Positions 18,141 to 25,662 of a stretch of DNA of 64,000 nucleotides are shown piece by piece (positions within the stretch are counted from its first letter, which is position 1; every line of letters begins with the position of its first letter). Where the stretch lies: positions 114,272 to 178,271 of the forward strand of contig DAOUKR010000004.1 of the NCBI GenBank assembly GCA_034421095.1, given 5' to 3'. The notes beneath the pieces are model-generated. The model worked only from the letters and a program-made list of their open reading frames with translations. It searched no databases and was not told the origin of the DNA. The position numbers and the translations under genes are program-made. The stretch is from JAGWBG01 sp034421095 (lineage in GTDB: Bacteria > Chloroflexota > Dehalococcoidia > Lucifugimonadales > JAGWBF01).

Positions 18141-18217
18141 CGGGATGCAGACTGTGAGGAAATGTATAGTCTTGCACCTCCCTCCAGATATAGTAGAGCT
18201 TGTCAGGACGCACTCCG
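18004..18217 (+). repeat. 33-bp direct repeats flanking a repeat insertion in the HEPN gene
   Basis: 18004-18036 and 18185-18217 are 33-bp copies differing at two positions, both encoding the IVELV(K/R)THS segment. Between them lie a palindromic repeat and about 40 bp of other sequence. The second copy carries the TAA that presumably ended the original gene. Confidence 0.8.
18041..18144 (+). repeat. GTCATTCC-family palindromic repeat (copy in HEPN gene)
   Basis: Contains two hairpin units, one ACTCC...GGAGT and one ATTCCGG...CCGGAAT, ending in GGAATGACGGG like the other copies in this window (37.2, 41.9, 42.1, 42.2 and 47.6 kb). Confidence 0.72.
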
Positions 18218-18249
18218 AGCAGTAAAGTTATCGGTGGAGGAACTTGGAG

Positions 18250-19563
18250 ATGGCAGATTCCCATAGACATGGACACGGTCATGGACACAGACACGCCGAT
18301 ATGCTCAGCGTGGAAGACGCCTACGAGCGGATTATGGCCTATTTCAGCACTCTGGATGTTGAGGAAAAATCTACACTCGACGCACTGGGACAGGTCCTGG
18401 CTGATGACGTGGTCTCTCCCTTTTATCTACCCCCCCTGGACAACTCGGCTATGGATGGCTATGCTGTACTCCAATCTGACATCGTTGGCGCAAGCGCCAA
18501 CTCACCGAAACTGCTTCAGGTGATAAGCCAGGTTGCAGCAGGCCAGATGCCAACAATGGCGGTAGTAAAGGGAAGCGCGATAAGAATCATGACCGGCGCT
18601 CCCGTACCTGACGGCGCAGACACCATCGTACCCTTTGAGGAGACAGATGAGGTAGAGAGAAAAGGAAAGGGCCTTGGACTGAGTGAAATCGAAATCCGCG
18701 AGGAACTACCCCGGGGTGCTAATGTCCGCCCGGCCGGCGAGGACGTGCAAAAGGGCGCGGTAATTCTGAAAAAGGGCACTGTTCTACGTCCCTCGGAAAT
18801 AGGGGTACTGGCATCGCTGGGAATGTCCCAGGTCAGAGTCATCCGCCGCCCCGTAGTGGCAGTTTTGTCCACCGGGGACGAGCTTCTCAATTCGGGGGAC
18901 CCGATAGAGCCAGGCAAAATCTACGACAGCAATAGCTACGGCATAGCCGCCTCGGTTATCCAGTACGGCGGTATCCCCAAGATGCTGGGCATAGCCAGAG
19001 ACAACCTAGACGACATGAACCAGAAGCTATCCCTGGGGACCGCTGCAGACCTGCTAATAACCTCGGCAGGCGTGTCCAGAGGTGACTACGACGTGGTCAA
19101 AGACGTACTGATGAAACGTGGAGAGATTAGCTTCTGGTCCGTGCGTATGCGCCCTGCCAAACCCCTGGCTTTCGGAGTAATTCATGGGTCGGAAGGGAAA
19201 CGCATCCCTCATCTCGGGCTCCCAGGCAACCCGGTAAGTACCATGGTTGCTCTTGAGGAGTTCGCCCGCCCCGCAATACTCAAGATGCTCGGCCAGACAC
19301 ATCTAGCAAGGCCTATGGTCGAAGCTATCCTGGAGGGGCCCATACACAACTTTGATGAACGCCGGGTCTTTGCCAGGGTAGAGGTGACAAGAAAAGACGG
19401 CAGCTACTATGCCAACCCCACCGGGCCTCAGGGGTCGAATATCCTGACCTCAATGTCCAGAGCTAATGGCCTGGCAATATGTCCTGAGGACGTCCCGGTG
19501 ATGGAGGCCGGACAGACCGTGAAGGTTAAAATGCTGAACTGGAACGAAGAGGTGCAGATTTGA
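18250..19563 (+). CDS. moeA: Molybdopterin molybdenumtransferase MoeA, His-rich N-terminus
   Basis: 437-aa MoeA, which inserts molybdate into adenylylated molybdopterin. Conserved LDNSAMDGYAV, a TGDEL segment, GxSxGDYD-like SAGVSRGDYD, and LPGNPVS are visible. The start is ATG 18250, with GGAGG nine bases upstream; the TTG at 18244 sits too close to the ribosome site. Residues 4-15 are an unusual His/Gly/Arg run (HRHGHGHGHRH) that could bind metal. Overlaps the next gene by 4 bp. Relevant to the molybdenum hydroxylase subunits at 34-38 kb. Confidence 0.93.
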   Translation: MADSHRHGHGHGHRHADMLSVEDAYERIMAYFSTLDVEEKSTLDALGQVLADDVVSPFYLPPLDNSAMDGYAVLQSDIVGASANSPKLLQVISQVAAGQMPTMAVVKGSAIRIMTGAPVPDGADTIVPFEETDEVERKGKGLGLSEIEIREELPRGANVRPAGEDVQKGAVILKKGTVLRPSEIGVLASLGMSQVRVIRRPVVAVLSTGDELLNSGDPIEPGKIYDSNSYGIAASVIQYGGIPKMLGIARDNLDDMNQKLSLGTAADLLITSAGVSRGDYDVVKDVLMKRGEISFWSVRMRPAKPLAFGVIHGSEGKRIPHLGLPGNPVSTMVALEEFARPAILKMLGQTHLARPMVEAILEGPIHNFDERRVFARVEVTRKDGSYYANPTGPQGSNILTSMSRANGLAICPEDVPVMEAGQTVKVKMLNWNEEVQI

Positions 19564-20012
19564 CCACGCCCGAAGACGTTGAGTTGCAGGAAACCGAATC
19601 CGGCGTTGAGGAGGGCTCCTACTACGTAATAGACCCGGCCAGAGGGAGAGACCTCAACCGTTCTCTGGTGACGATGTTTTCGGCACGTCGTTGCCCTTCC
19701 TGCCAAGCCAGGTTGAAAGCCGATTTGGTGAAGCTCACTGAAGAGGAGCATATAGAGGGAATCGTGGAATGTTGCTCCACTCAGGAGGAGTTTGTAAGAC
19801 CCGACATGCCCATGCAGGAGATAATATTTCGGTCCGTTCTCTCTGAAGGGAACCAACCCGTTAGCCTGGAGCAACTCCACTATCTGGTGACGGAGCGGTG
19901 GTACACGCCCAATAACCCGAGGAACATCTCCGTCGGTGGCCTGAAGCGAGTGCTAGACAGCGACATGTATTATGGATTCAGTGAGGTTTCCAGAACCACG
20001 GCAGAGTCCTGA
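19560..20012 (+). CDS. Hypothetical protein coupled to moeA
   Basis: 150 aa, family not recognised. TTG start overlaps the moeA stop by 4 bp, so translation is coupled. Acidic N-terminus, a CPSC pair near residue 45 and a CC pair near 71 that could form a metal site, and a C-terminal helical part. No signal peptide or membrane segment. The neighbour suggests, but does not prove, a molybdenum-cofactor-related role. Confidence 0.75.
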   Translation: MTTPEDVELQETESGVEEGSYYVIDPARGRDLNRSLVTMFSARRCPSCQARLKADLVKLTEEEHIEGIVECCSTQEEFVRPDMPMQEIIFRSVLSEGNQPVSLEQLHYLVTERWYTPNNPRNISVGGLKRVLDSDMYYGFSEVSRTTAES

Positions 20013-20013
20013 G

Positions 20014-20030
20014 ACCACCGGATTGGTGGT
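20014..20030 (+). terminator. short hairpin after the moeA operon
   Basis: ACCACC/GGTGGT stem with a 5-nt loop directly after the stop codon, between convergent genes. No T-run, so termination is only possible. Confidence 0.35.
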
Positions 20031-20069
20031 TAATGGAGGTTAAAGCTCAACTCCCTCCGGCGCGGCGGT

Positions 20070-20213
20070 CTACTCCCTGGGCTCCTTGGCGGCTTTCCCC
20101 TTGGGCACTACCCCAACGGGAGGGTCGGTGCTAATGGAGCGCAGGGCCGGTGCTTTTCCATCGTCCTTTTTGGCCTTCTTCTTCTCTCGCTTTGGGGCAT
20201 TTTTGTTGGCCAT
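20070..20213 (-). CDS. 47-aa lysine-rich small protein
   Basis: ATG at 20213 preceded by AGGAG with 7 bp spacing, stop at 20070. The N-terminal half is very basic (KREKKKAKK), followed by a Pro/Val segment PPVGVVPKG and a charged tail. Composition resembles small DNA- or RNA-binding proteins; no named family recognised. Supported by the ribosome site and by a clean intergenic position; conservation not checked. Confidence 0.6.
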   Translation of the reverse strand: MANKNAPKREKKKAKKDDGKAPALRSISTDPPVGVVPKGKAAKEPRE

Positions 20214-20471
20214 TGCCCTCTCCTGATTAACAGAATATACCTGGTGGGGTTGTCAAGTGTTGCATTGCGCTGAGTACCGTACCACATCATTGTACAACGT
20301 CGGAAGAAGCAGCGAAACCCTGCCAAGTCGTCAACACGATAAACTGCGGGGAGTGAAAAATCTGAAGCGGCAGGGCATCTCCGGACATCTGCCTTAGATT
20401 CTTCGTCTCTACGTTCCTCAGAGCGACAACTAAAAGACCTTGGCCAACAATGGAAGTTATATCTGGCCATT

Positions 20472-21572
20472 CTATCCGAACCTAAACAGCTTGACGGCTG
20501 CTAAGGAAGAGACCACCACCCATCCCGCCAACATTCCCAGTTCCCGTCCTACGTTCCACAGACCAAGGCCATCTATGGCCACCCCGCGCATTGCATCCAG
20601 AACCGGGGTCAGAGGAAGCGCCTGTACGAGGTCCGGCAGGAAGGATGGCAGCGACGAAGTGGGGAAAAACGTGCCGGACAAGAATAGCATTGGCATTGCG
20701 ACAGCGTTACCCATTCCTGATGCAGCACTTGGACTGTTGGCCCAGGCTGAAATGATGAATCCAATGTTGAGAAAGATAATGCTGGCAAAGGCCACAATAA
20801 TAAAGACCCAAAGCACGTTACCGTGAATCGTGGCCCCGAATACGTATACACCCACTCCTATCACCACGGCCGTCTGGACCAGGGAGAGCAGGACATGGGC
20901 CGCAATCTCCGACGCGAAGTAGTTCCTTACCCGCAGTGGCGTAGCCAGCAGGCGTTTCAGGACTGACTGGCTACGGTACAGGCTTATCTTTACGGCAATA
21001 ACGATGATACAGTTCATCATCATGCTCATACCCACCAGGCCGATTAGCACCAGGTCGAAGTAATCAACCTTCGGGGCCTTCACCATCTCAGTACGGAGCT
21101 CCAGCAGCTTGGGGGCACCGACTAGCCTTAGATTCTCTTCATCCACTGAACGTCGAATAGTCTCTGCGACCAACTGGTTACCCGCCTCGTTGCCTGTACC
21201 TTGATAGAGAAGCAGCGACACGGGCGCGCTATTTCCCTGGGAGGAGGCCAACCCTCTGGAGGGAGCTTCGGCGCTCTCAGGAATAATCAGCAGATTCTCC
21301 AGGTCGCCGTTCCGAAGGGCTTCCTGCGCCTCGATTCGGCTTGCATATCTGGCGTCTACCTTCAGATGTTCCGTTTCGGAGAGCTTCCTGCTCAGCTCCC
21401 TTGAGCCTTCGCTGTTAGCCTGGTCTATAATGGCCAGGTCGACAGTGCTCGACTGCTCGAAATCAAATAGGCCAAAGATAATCACAAATATCAGGGGGAA
21501 AACCAAGGCCCAGAATAGAGTTTGACGGTCTCTCACCATGATTTTAAGGTTGGCTATCACTAATGCCAACAT
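20472..21572 (-). CDS. ABC-2 type transporter permease
   Basis: 366-aa integral membrane protein: an N-terminal helix (TLFWALVFPLIFVIIFGLFDF), a long extracytoplasmic domain (about 60-180), then five C-terminal helices. This is the ABC-2 (YhgE/NatB-like) exporter topology. ATG 21572 lies 4 bp after the ATPase stop. Forms an exporter with the upstream ATPase; substrate unknown (drug, antibiotic or polymer). Confidence 0.9.
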   Translation of the reverse strand: MLALVIANLKIMVRDRQTLFWALVFPLIFVIIFGLFDFEQSSTVDLAIIDQANSEGSRELSRKLSETEHLKVDARYASRIEAQEALRNGDLENLLIIPESAEAPSRGLASSQGNSAPVSLLLYQGTGNEAGNQLVAETIRRSVDEENLRLVGAPKLLELRTEMVKAPKVDYFDLVLIGLVGMSMMMNCIIVIAVKISLYRSQSVLKRLLATPLRVRNYFASEIAAHVLLSLVQTAVVIGVGVYVFGATIHGNVLWVFIIVAFASIIFLNIGFIISAWANSPSAASGMGNAVAMPMLFLSGTFFPTSSLPSFLPDLVQALPLTPVLDAMRGVAIDGLGLWNVGRELGMLAGWVVVSSLAAVKLFRFG

Positions 21573-21576
21573 TTGT

Positions 21577-22500
21577 CTAGTCTCGCAGCTCTTTCCCGGT
21601 AATCTCAAGAAAAACGTCTTCCAACGTGGCAGACAGCACCTCTAAATGCACCAAGGTTACGTCGCAGGCATTAGCCCACTCCAATACGTGGGCGAGGGCC
21701 CGGGGCGCGTCACTCACCCGCAGATAATAGGAACTGCCATCCACAACCAGGGAGTCAGAGGGGGATGGCTTCAGCCTTTCGGCTTCATCGGAAGACATGG
21801 GCCGGGAGGCCACCAGCTTCACCACGTAGGGAGAACCAAGTCCCCGCAGCAAGTTGGCGGGTGTGTCGAGGGCAACTATGCTGCCTGCGTCCATGATAGC
21901 TACTCTGTCACAAAGTGCCTGGGCTTCCTCCATGTAATGGGTGGTGAGGACGATGGTCTTGCCTTCGGAATGGACATGCCTGATAAACTCCCACAGGTTG
22001 CGACGTGCTTGGGGGTCCAGCCCGGTGGTGGGTTCGTCCAGGATGACCACCTCCGGGTCGTTAACCAGGCTGGCTGCCAGGGTGAAGCGCTGCTTCTGTC
22101 CTCCGGAAAGTTTCCTGAGTGTGGTCCCTGCCTTGTCCGTGAGGTCTACGGTCTTTAACAGTGTGTCAGGCGGAATTGCCTTCCGGTAGAAGCTTCCGAA
22201 CAAGCTGAGGATTTCGTGGAGGGTGAGATAGTTGAAGTAAGCGGATGCCTGAAGCTGTACCCCTACGCGTTCTTTCACTTGGGCCATCCCTAGACGGGTA
22301 TCCATGCCCAACACAAAGGCACTACCGGAGGTGAGGAGCTGGAGGCCCTCTATGATCTCAAGGGTGGTGGTCTTGCCTGCACCGTTGGGCCCTAGTATGC
22401 CGAAGATTTCGTTGCGATGCACTGCGAAAGAGATGTTGTCTACCGCCGTTAGAGACCCGTATCGTTTGACCAGGTTTTTGACCTCAATCACTTGTTCCAT
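21577..22500 (-). CDS. ABC transporter ATP-binding protein (ABC-2 exporter)
   Basis: 307 aa. Walker A GPNGAGKTTT, signature LSGGQKQRF, Walker B ILDEPTTGLD and H-loop TTHYMEEA are all intact; the C-terminal domain is of the DrrA/CcmA type. The start MEQVIEVKNLVKRYG (22500) matches the family; frames extending upstream run through a promoter. A TATAAT ends 10 bp before the ATG, so the mRNA may be nearly leaderless. Followed by its permease. Confidence 0.93.
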   Translation of the reverse strand: MEQVIEVKNLVKRYGSLTAVDNISFAVHRNEIFGILGPNGAGKTTTLEIIEGLQLLTSGSAFVLGMDTRLGMAQVKERVGVQLQASAYFNYLTLHEILSLFGSFYRKAIPPDTLLKTVDLTDKAGTTLRKLSGGQKQRFTLAASLVNDPEVVILDEPTTGLDPQARRNLWEFIRHVHSEGKTIVLTTHYMEEAQALCDRVAIMDAGSIVALDTPANLLRGLGSPYVVKLVASRPMSSDEAERLKPSPSDSLVVDGSSYYLRVSDAPRALAHVLEWANACDVTLVHLEVLSATLEDVFLEITGKELRD

Positions 22501-22510
22501 GCCCAAGCCG

Positions 22511-22566
22511 ATTATAACATAGGCAACCATTGGGAAATTGTACTGAAACGGTATCATGGCTATAAT
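22511..22566. promoter_or_regulatory. divergent promoter region
   Basis: Plus strand: TTGTAC 22538-22543, 17-bp spacer, TATAAT 22561-22566, 31 bp before the HEPN-like gene. Minus strand: TATAAT (22516-22511) 10 bp before the ABC ATPase ATG, with a poor -35. The two overlap, so transcription could be mutually influenced. Confidence 0.6.
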
Positions 22567-22596
22567 AGGTTTTCTACAACGCGGAGGTGTTAAGAC

Positions 22597-22977
22597 ATGG
22601 CTATGACATCAGATGTTATTAGCATATTTCAGGATGCTAGAGAAATTCATAGTTCTGCGTTGGAGAGATTGGCACAAGGCGATATTAGAGACGCAGCAGA
22701 GAAAGCCTGGTGCGCTACTAAGCGAGCTACTGATGCGTTAATATTGGCTCGGACGGGGGAAGAGCCTCAAAGATCTCCTCATACCTCACAGGCTCTAAAT
22801 AAACTTAGAGAACACGATTCCCGGTTAGGTTCCCTAATTAGTCGGTATTATGTTAGACAAGGGCATTTACATGGGGAATGCTTTTATTTGGGATTATGTG
22901 AACCTGTTGGTGTTACAGGTCGCCGTATTCGGGAAACAGCGCAGTATATTTATGATGCAGAGCTGTTAGCTAGGTAA
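22597..22977 (+). CDS. HEPN-like / PaREP1-type helical protein
   Basis: 126 aa, all-helical. The pattern ALERLAQGDIRDAAEKAWCATKRATDALIL followed by a short helical half resembles the PaREP1/HEPN superfamily seen as stand-alone genes near toxin-antitoxin loci. Codons are visibly richer in A/T than in neighbouring genes, suggesting transfer. Own promoter and no partner nucleotidyltransferase beside it. Function unknown. Confidence 0.78.
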   Translation: MAMTSDVISIFQDAREIHSSALERLAQGDIRDAAEKAWCATKRATDALILARTGEEPQRSPHTSQALNKLREHDSRLGSLISRYYVRQGHLHGECFYLGLCEPVGVTGRRIRETAQYIYDAELLAR

Positions 22978-23077
22978 TGGTATTCTTTCTCGAAAATCAA
23001 TTTTGATTCAAACTGCTACAGTACCCCAAGGTCGGGTAGCTTGCCACGAATCGTTTCTACAAGGAGAAGGTAACCCT

Positions 23078-23536
23078 ATGCCCACCCTTTGGGCCAAGAG
23101 AGTGACCTACGAGTCAGTTCAAGTGGGCGATGATCTTCCAATACTGGTGAAGCACGTGTCGCAGGAGAGCCTGGACCTCTACGCCCGTCAAGCATCCAAG
23201 GGATCACAACCGGACTGCCACGGCCCCCATGCCGCCGCCGAGGGCGCCACGGCAGAGAGCATCTCAGACGGGATGGTAGACGCGGAAGTGGTGACCATGG
23301 CATACGTGGCCGAGCTTCTTGAGAAGGCCTTCCCCGTGAGAAGCCTGATGGATTACGGCAGCCGTCTTGAGATGCAGGCTACAGGACCTGTCAGTGCCGG
23401 CGACACCATAACATTTACCGGCGAAGTGACTGACAGGCGCGAGGAGGAGGGTCATAGACTGGTGGAGTGCGAGGTTACCTGTACCAACCAGCTAAACCGG
23501 ACGGTGGCCCGGGCTAAAGCCACGATCCCCCTTTAG
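23078..23536 (+). CDS. MaoC-like hot-dog domain protein
   Basis: 152 aa from ATG 23078, which has AAGGAGAAGG upstream; earlier in-frame starts lack one. N-terminal YESVQVGDDLP and C-terminal GPVSAGDTITFTGEVTD with VECEVTCTNQ match MaoC/FAS1-type dehydratase hot-dog proteins. The family hydrates or dehydrates (2E)-enoyl-CoA or similar thioesters. Catalytic Asp/His not confidently assigned. Confidence 0.8.
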   Translation: MPTLWAKRVTYESVQVGDDLPILVKHVSQESLDLYARQASKGSQPDCHGPHAAAEGATAESISDGMVDAEVVTMAYVAELLEKAFPVRSLMDYGSRLEMQATGPVSAGDTITFTGEVTDRREEEGHRLVECEVTCTNQLNRTVARAKATIPL

Positions 23537-23599
23537 AGGTCGGGTGCAGAGTCAATTGCGTAGAGACGGAACGCTCCTTCACGAGGAGCAGAGCCCCCC

Positions 23600-23788
23600 T
23601 CAAAGGGCCAGCACGGCTTGAAAGTGGTCTTCGTCGGTCAGGCCCTCAGAATCGGGCGTCAGCAGAAGCCAGGGGTTTGACGCAAGTTCCCCACTTCCAC
23701 ATCGGGGACAACGGGGATCAGGGTCATCACTGCCGAACCAGGGAAAATCGTGTCGGCAGGCGTAGCAAATGTACTCCGTCATTGCCAT
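23600..23788 (-). CDS. Small zinc-ribbon protein
   Basis: 62 aa with CYAC near residue 8 and CPRCGSGE near residue 27, a rubredoxin/FmdB-like zinc knuckle with an acidic tail. Function unknown. Clustered with three other small minus-strand genes. Confidence 0.65.
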   Translation of the reverse strand: MAMTEYICYACRHDFPWFGSDDPDPRCPRCGSGELASNPWLLLTPDSEGLTDEDHFQAVLAL

Positions 23789-23823
23789 AGAAGCAGCCTT
23801 GTGGAGAAAGCCATCTGAGTGCC

Positions 23824-24087
23824 CTAATTCCGCGCCAACAGAATATGAAACTCAAGGTCTCCCAGAACCCTCTTCTCACGTATGGAAGCCACGGTGTACT
23901 CGACAGCCATCCGGGCAAAGCCTGAATACTGGAGGACGTTATAGCCCAGTGTAACCTCAGGTACCGGATGTTCCAGTCCCAGCTTTATCTGGTTCCCGTC
24001 GGACTGGTCAACGTGGAGTTGAATCTCCACGCCGGTGAGCCTTTCTATCTTCGCCTTTATTCTATCGAGGAAATCCTGGTCATCCAT
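23824..24087 (-). CDS. Hypothetical protein
   Basis: 87 aa, not recognised. Predicted alpha/beta: an N-terminal helix (DFLDRIKAKIERLTG), beta strands with VEIQLHVDQ, then a C-terminal helix. No membrane segments or cysteines. Lies 35 bp downstream of the flavin-reductase gene on the same strand, so probably co-transcribed. Confidence 0.65.
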   Translation of the reverse strand: MDDQDFLDRIKAKIERLTGVEIQLHVDQSDGNQIKLGLEHPVPEVTLGYNVLQYSGFARMAVEYTVASIREKRVLGDLEFHILLARN

Positions 24088-24122
24088 ACAGACGTTGACC
24101 TCTTTGAGTTAACGCCGCTTCT

Positions 24123-24599
24123 CTAGCCACCGTAGAACCAGCCTGTGTCCCACATCTCCAGGGGTTTGTCATCACTGCGAGCGCCCACCTCTATTACCTC
24201 GGCGACAAAGACCGAGTGGTCTCCCTGCTCTATGCTGCCAGTAACTTTGCACTCGAAGTAGCTGTAGACCTCATCGAGAATGGGGGCACCGGTGATTCCA
24301 GGCTTGAAGGGATGCCCATTTAAGTTGTTCCCTTCTACGGTAGAGGGTCTGAAGAAGTCCTCGGCGAACTGCTTCTGGTCTGCTGAAAGGACGTTTACGG
24401 CAAAGCTGTTGGACTTCTTGACGGCATCGTGAAGGCCGCTATCCTTCTTCACCCCCACCATCACAAGGGGCGGTGCGAAGGATGCCTGGGACAGCCAGTT
24501 CACGGTGCCTGCCGAAAGCACGTCATCCGCCGCCGAGCTGACAACATACATGCCATAGGAAATCTGGCGCAATACCTTTTTCTTCACGTCCTGGTCCAC
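24123..24599 (-). CDS. Flavin reductase-like FMN-binding protein
   Basis: 158 aa covering the flavin_reduct domain: VSSAADDVLSAGTVNWLSQASFAPPLVMVGV (FMN-contacting region; shown in part), SFAVNVLS, and GDHSVFVAEVIEV. The family includes reductase partners of two-component monooxygenases and stand-alone FMN proteins. No monooxygenase neighbour, so the role is open. Confidence 0.87.
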   Translation of the reverse strand: MDQDVKKKVLRQISYGMYVVSSAADDVLSAGTVNWLSQASFAPPLVMVGVKKDSGLHDAVKKSNSFAVNVLSADQKQFAEDFFRPSTVEGNNLNGHPFKPGITGAPILDEVYSYFECKVTGSIEQGDHSVFVAEVIEVGARSDDKPLEMWDTGWFYGG

Positions 24600-24689
24600 G
24601 ACTCACCTCCCACTAGGAAATTAATGATACCCCATATTTTAGCACGACAAAGCTATCTATTGAAGCCTACCAGAAGGGCCGCAACTCAA

Positions 24690-25451
24690 TCAGGCATACC
24701 TGAGCAGTATGTCCGCCACCTGCCTGGGGCGCTCTATCATCACCTGGTGGCAGGAGTCAAGCTCCCTGACCACTTCGACGCCACCAAGTCTCTCCGCCAT
24801 CCGTATCTGCTTCTCTGAAGAGGCCAACCTATCCCTCCAGAGTGGCACGTAGGTGATGGGGAATTTACGAGTGAGCCCGTCCAGGTAGACCTTGGTGCGG
24901 ACTAGCTGCGTGGGCAGAGGGCAGAAGCGCCCGACAATTTGCACGATGTCGAAAGGGTCCATGCCGTTGCAGTATAAATTGACTATGACCGGGTTCGGAA
25001 GCTTGAAGCCCTTCCCCTTGCCCCGTTGCAACCTTGTCAGCAGTTTGAAACCCAGCCTGCCGGCACGGGGGAGCATGTCCATAGGGCTTCTACCCTCGTC
25101 GGGGATAATCCCCGCAAATAACACCACCCTTTTGGGAGGCTGCTCCAACTTGGCGGCGGCCTCGACCAGAACAGGGGCGATTGCTCCATGCCCCACCAGT
25201 ACCAGGTCTCGCAGGCCACGGGACTCAACCTCATTGGTTATCGCCGAGACAAAATCGGCAATGGTCAAGGCGGAAACGTCCTCCTCGACTCTTGAGCCGT
25301 GTCCGGGCAGGTCCGGCGTTATGACGTTGCCCCTACTTCCCTGTGAGTACAGCCTGGGTGGATGCTCCACCGGAGCGGTAAGGTGTCCCCACACTGCTCC
25401 CCAACACCAGGACCCCTGACCCGTGTCGTGAACAAGGAGAAAATCGGCCAT
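24690..25451 (-). CDS. Alpha/beta hydrolase-fold protein with Gly at the nucleophile
   Basis: 253 aa, resembling plant salicylate-esterase/hydroxynitrile-lyase-like hydrolases: LLVHDTGQGSWCW oxyanion region and TPDLPGHG. The nucleophile elbow reads VGHGAIA (86-92), with Gly89 where the family has Ser. The late His is kept (SCHQVMIERP). Either a different chemistry (binding or lyase role) or an inactive homologue. Likely transcribed from the promoter at 25530-25557. Confidence 0.85.
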   Translation of the reverse strand: MADFLLVHDTGQGSWCWGAVWGHLTAPVEHPPRLYSQGSRGNVITPDLPGHGSRVEEDVSALTIADFVSAITNEVESRGLRDLVLVGHGAIAPVLVEAAAKLEQPPKRVVLFAGIIPDEGRSPMDMLPRAGRLGFKLLTRLQRGKGKGFKLPNPVIVNLYCNGMDPFDIVQIVGRFCPLPTQLVRTKVYLDGLTRKFPITYVPLWRDRLASSEKQIRMAERLGGVEVVRELDSCHQVMIERPRQVADILLRYA

Positions 25452-25529
25452 TTCTTACCCCGGCATCAAGCTTGGTAGGCAGGAGACTTCTGCACCAGCT
25501 GGGTCTCCTCAGGACTGTTCTGGTAAAGT

Positions 25530-25557
25530 AGTATACACACTTCTCAACAAGAATCAA
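25530..25557 (-). promoter_or_regulatory. promoter for the alpha/beta hydrolase gene
   Basis: On the minus strand TTGATT (25557-25552), a 16-bp spacer and TATACT (25535-25530). Confidence 0.6.
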
Positions 25558-25573
25558 CCGAGTCCAACGGTCG

Positions 25574-25602
25574 TTGACACAAGAGCGGGAGAATTGTACA
25601 CT
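25574..25602 (+). promoter_or_regulatory. promoter for the D-aminoacylase gene
   Basis: TTGACA 25574-25579, a 17-bp spacer, TACACT 25597-25602; 60 bp before the start codon and back-to-back with the hydrolase promoter. Confidence 0.68.
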
Positions 25603-25662
25603 GAAGCCTCACAAGCCCATTTCTGCGGCCCCGGCAACGAACAAACTTCAGGAGGTAGCACC

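Noticed and set aside
20108..20470. Minus-strand 120-codon frame
   Set aside because: Overlaps the better-supported 47-aa gene in another frame; Arg/Pro-rich shadow composition and no ribosome site.
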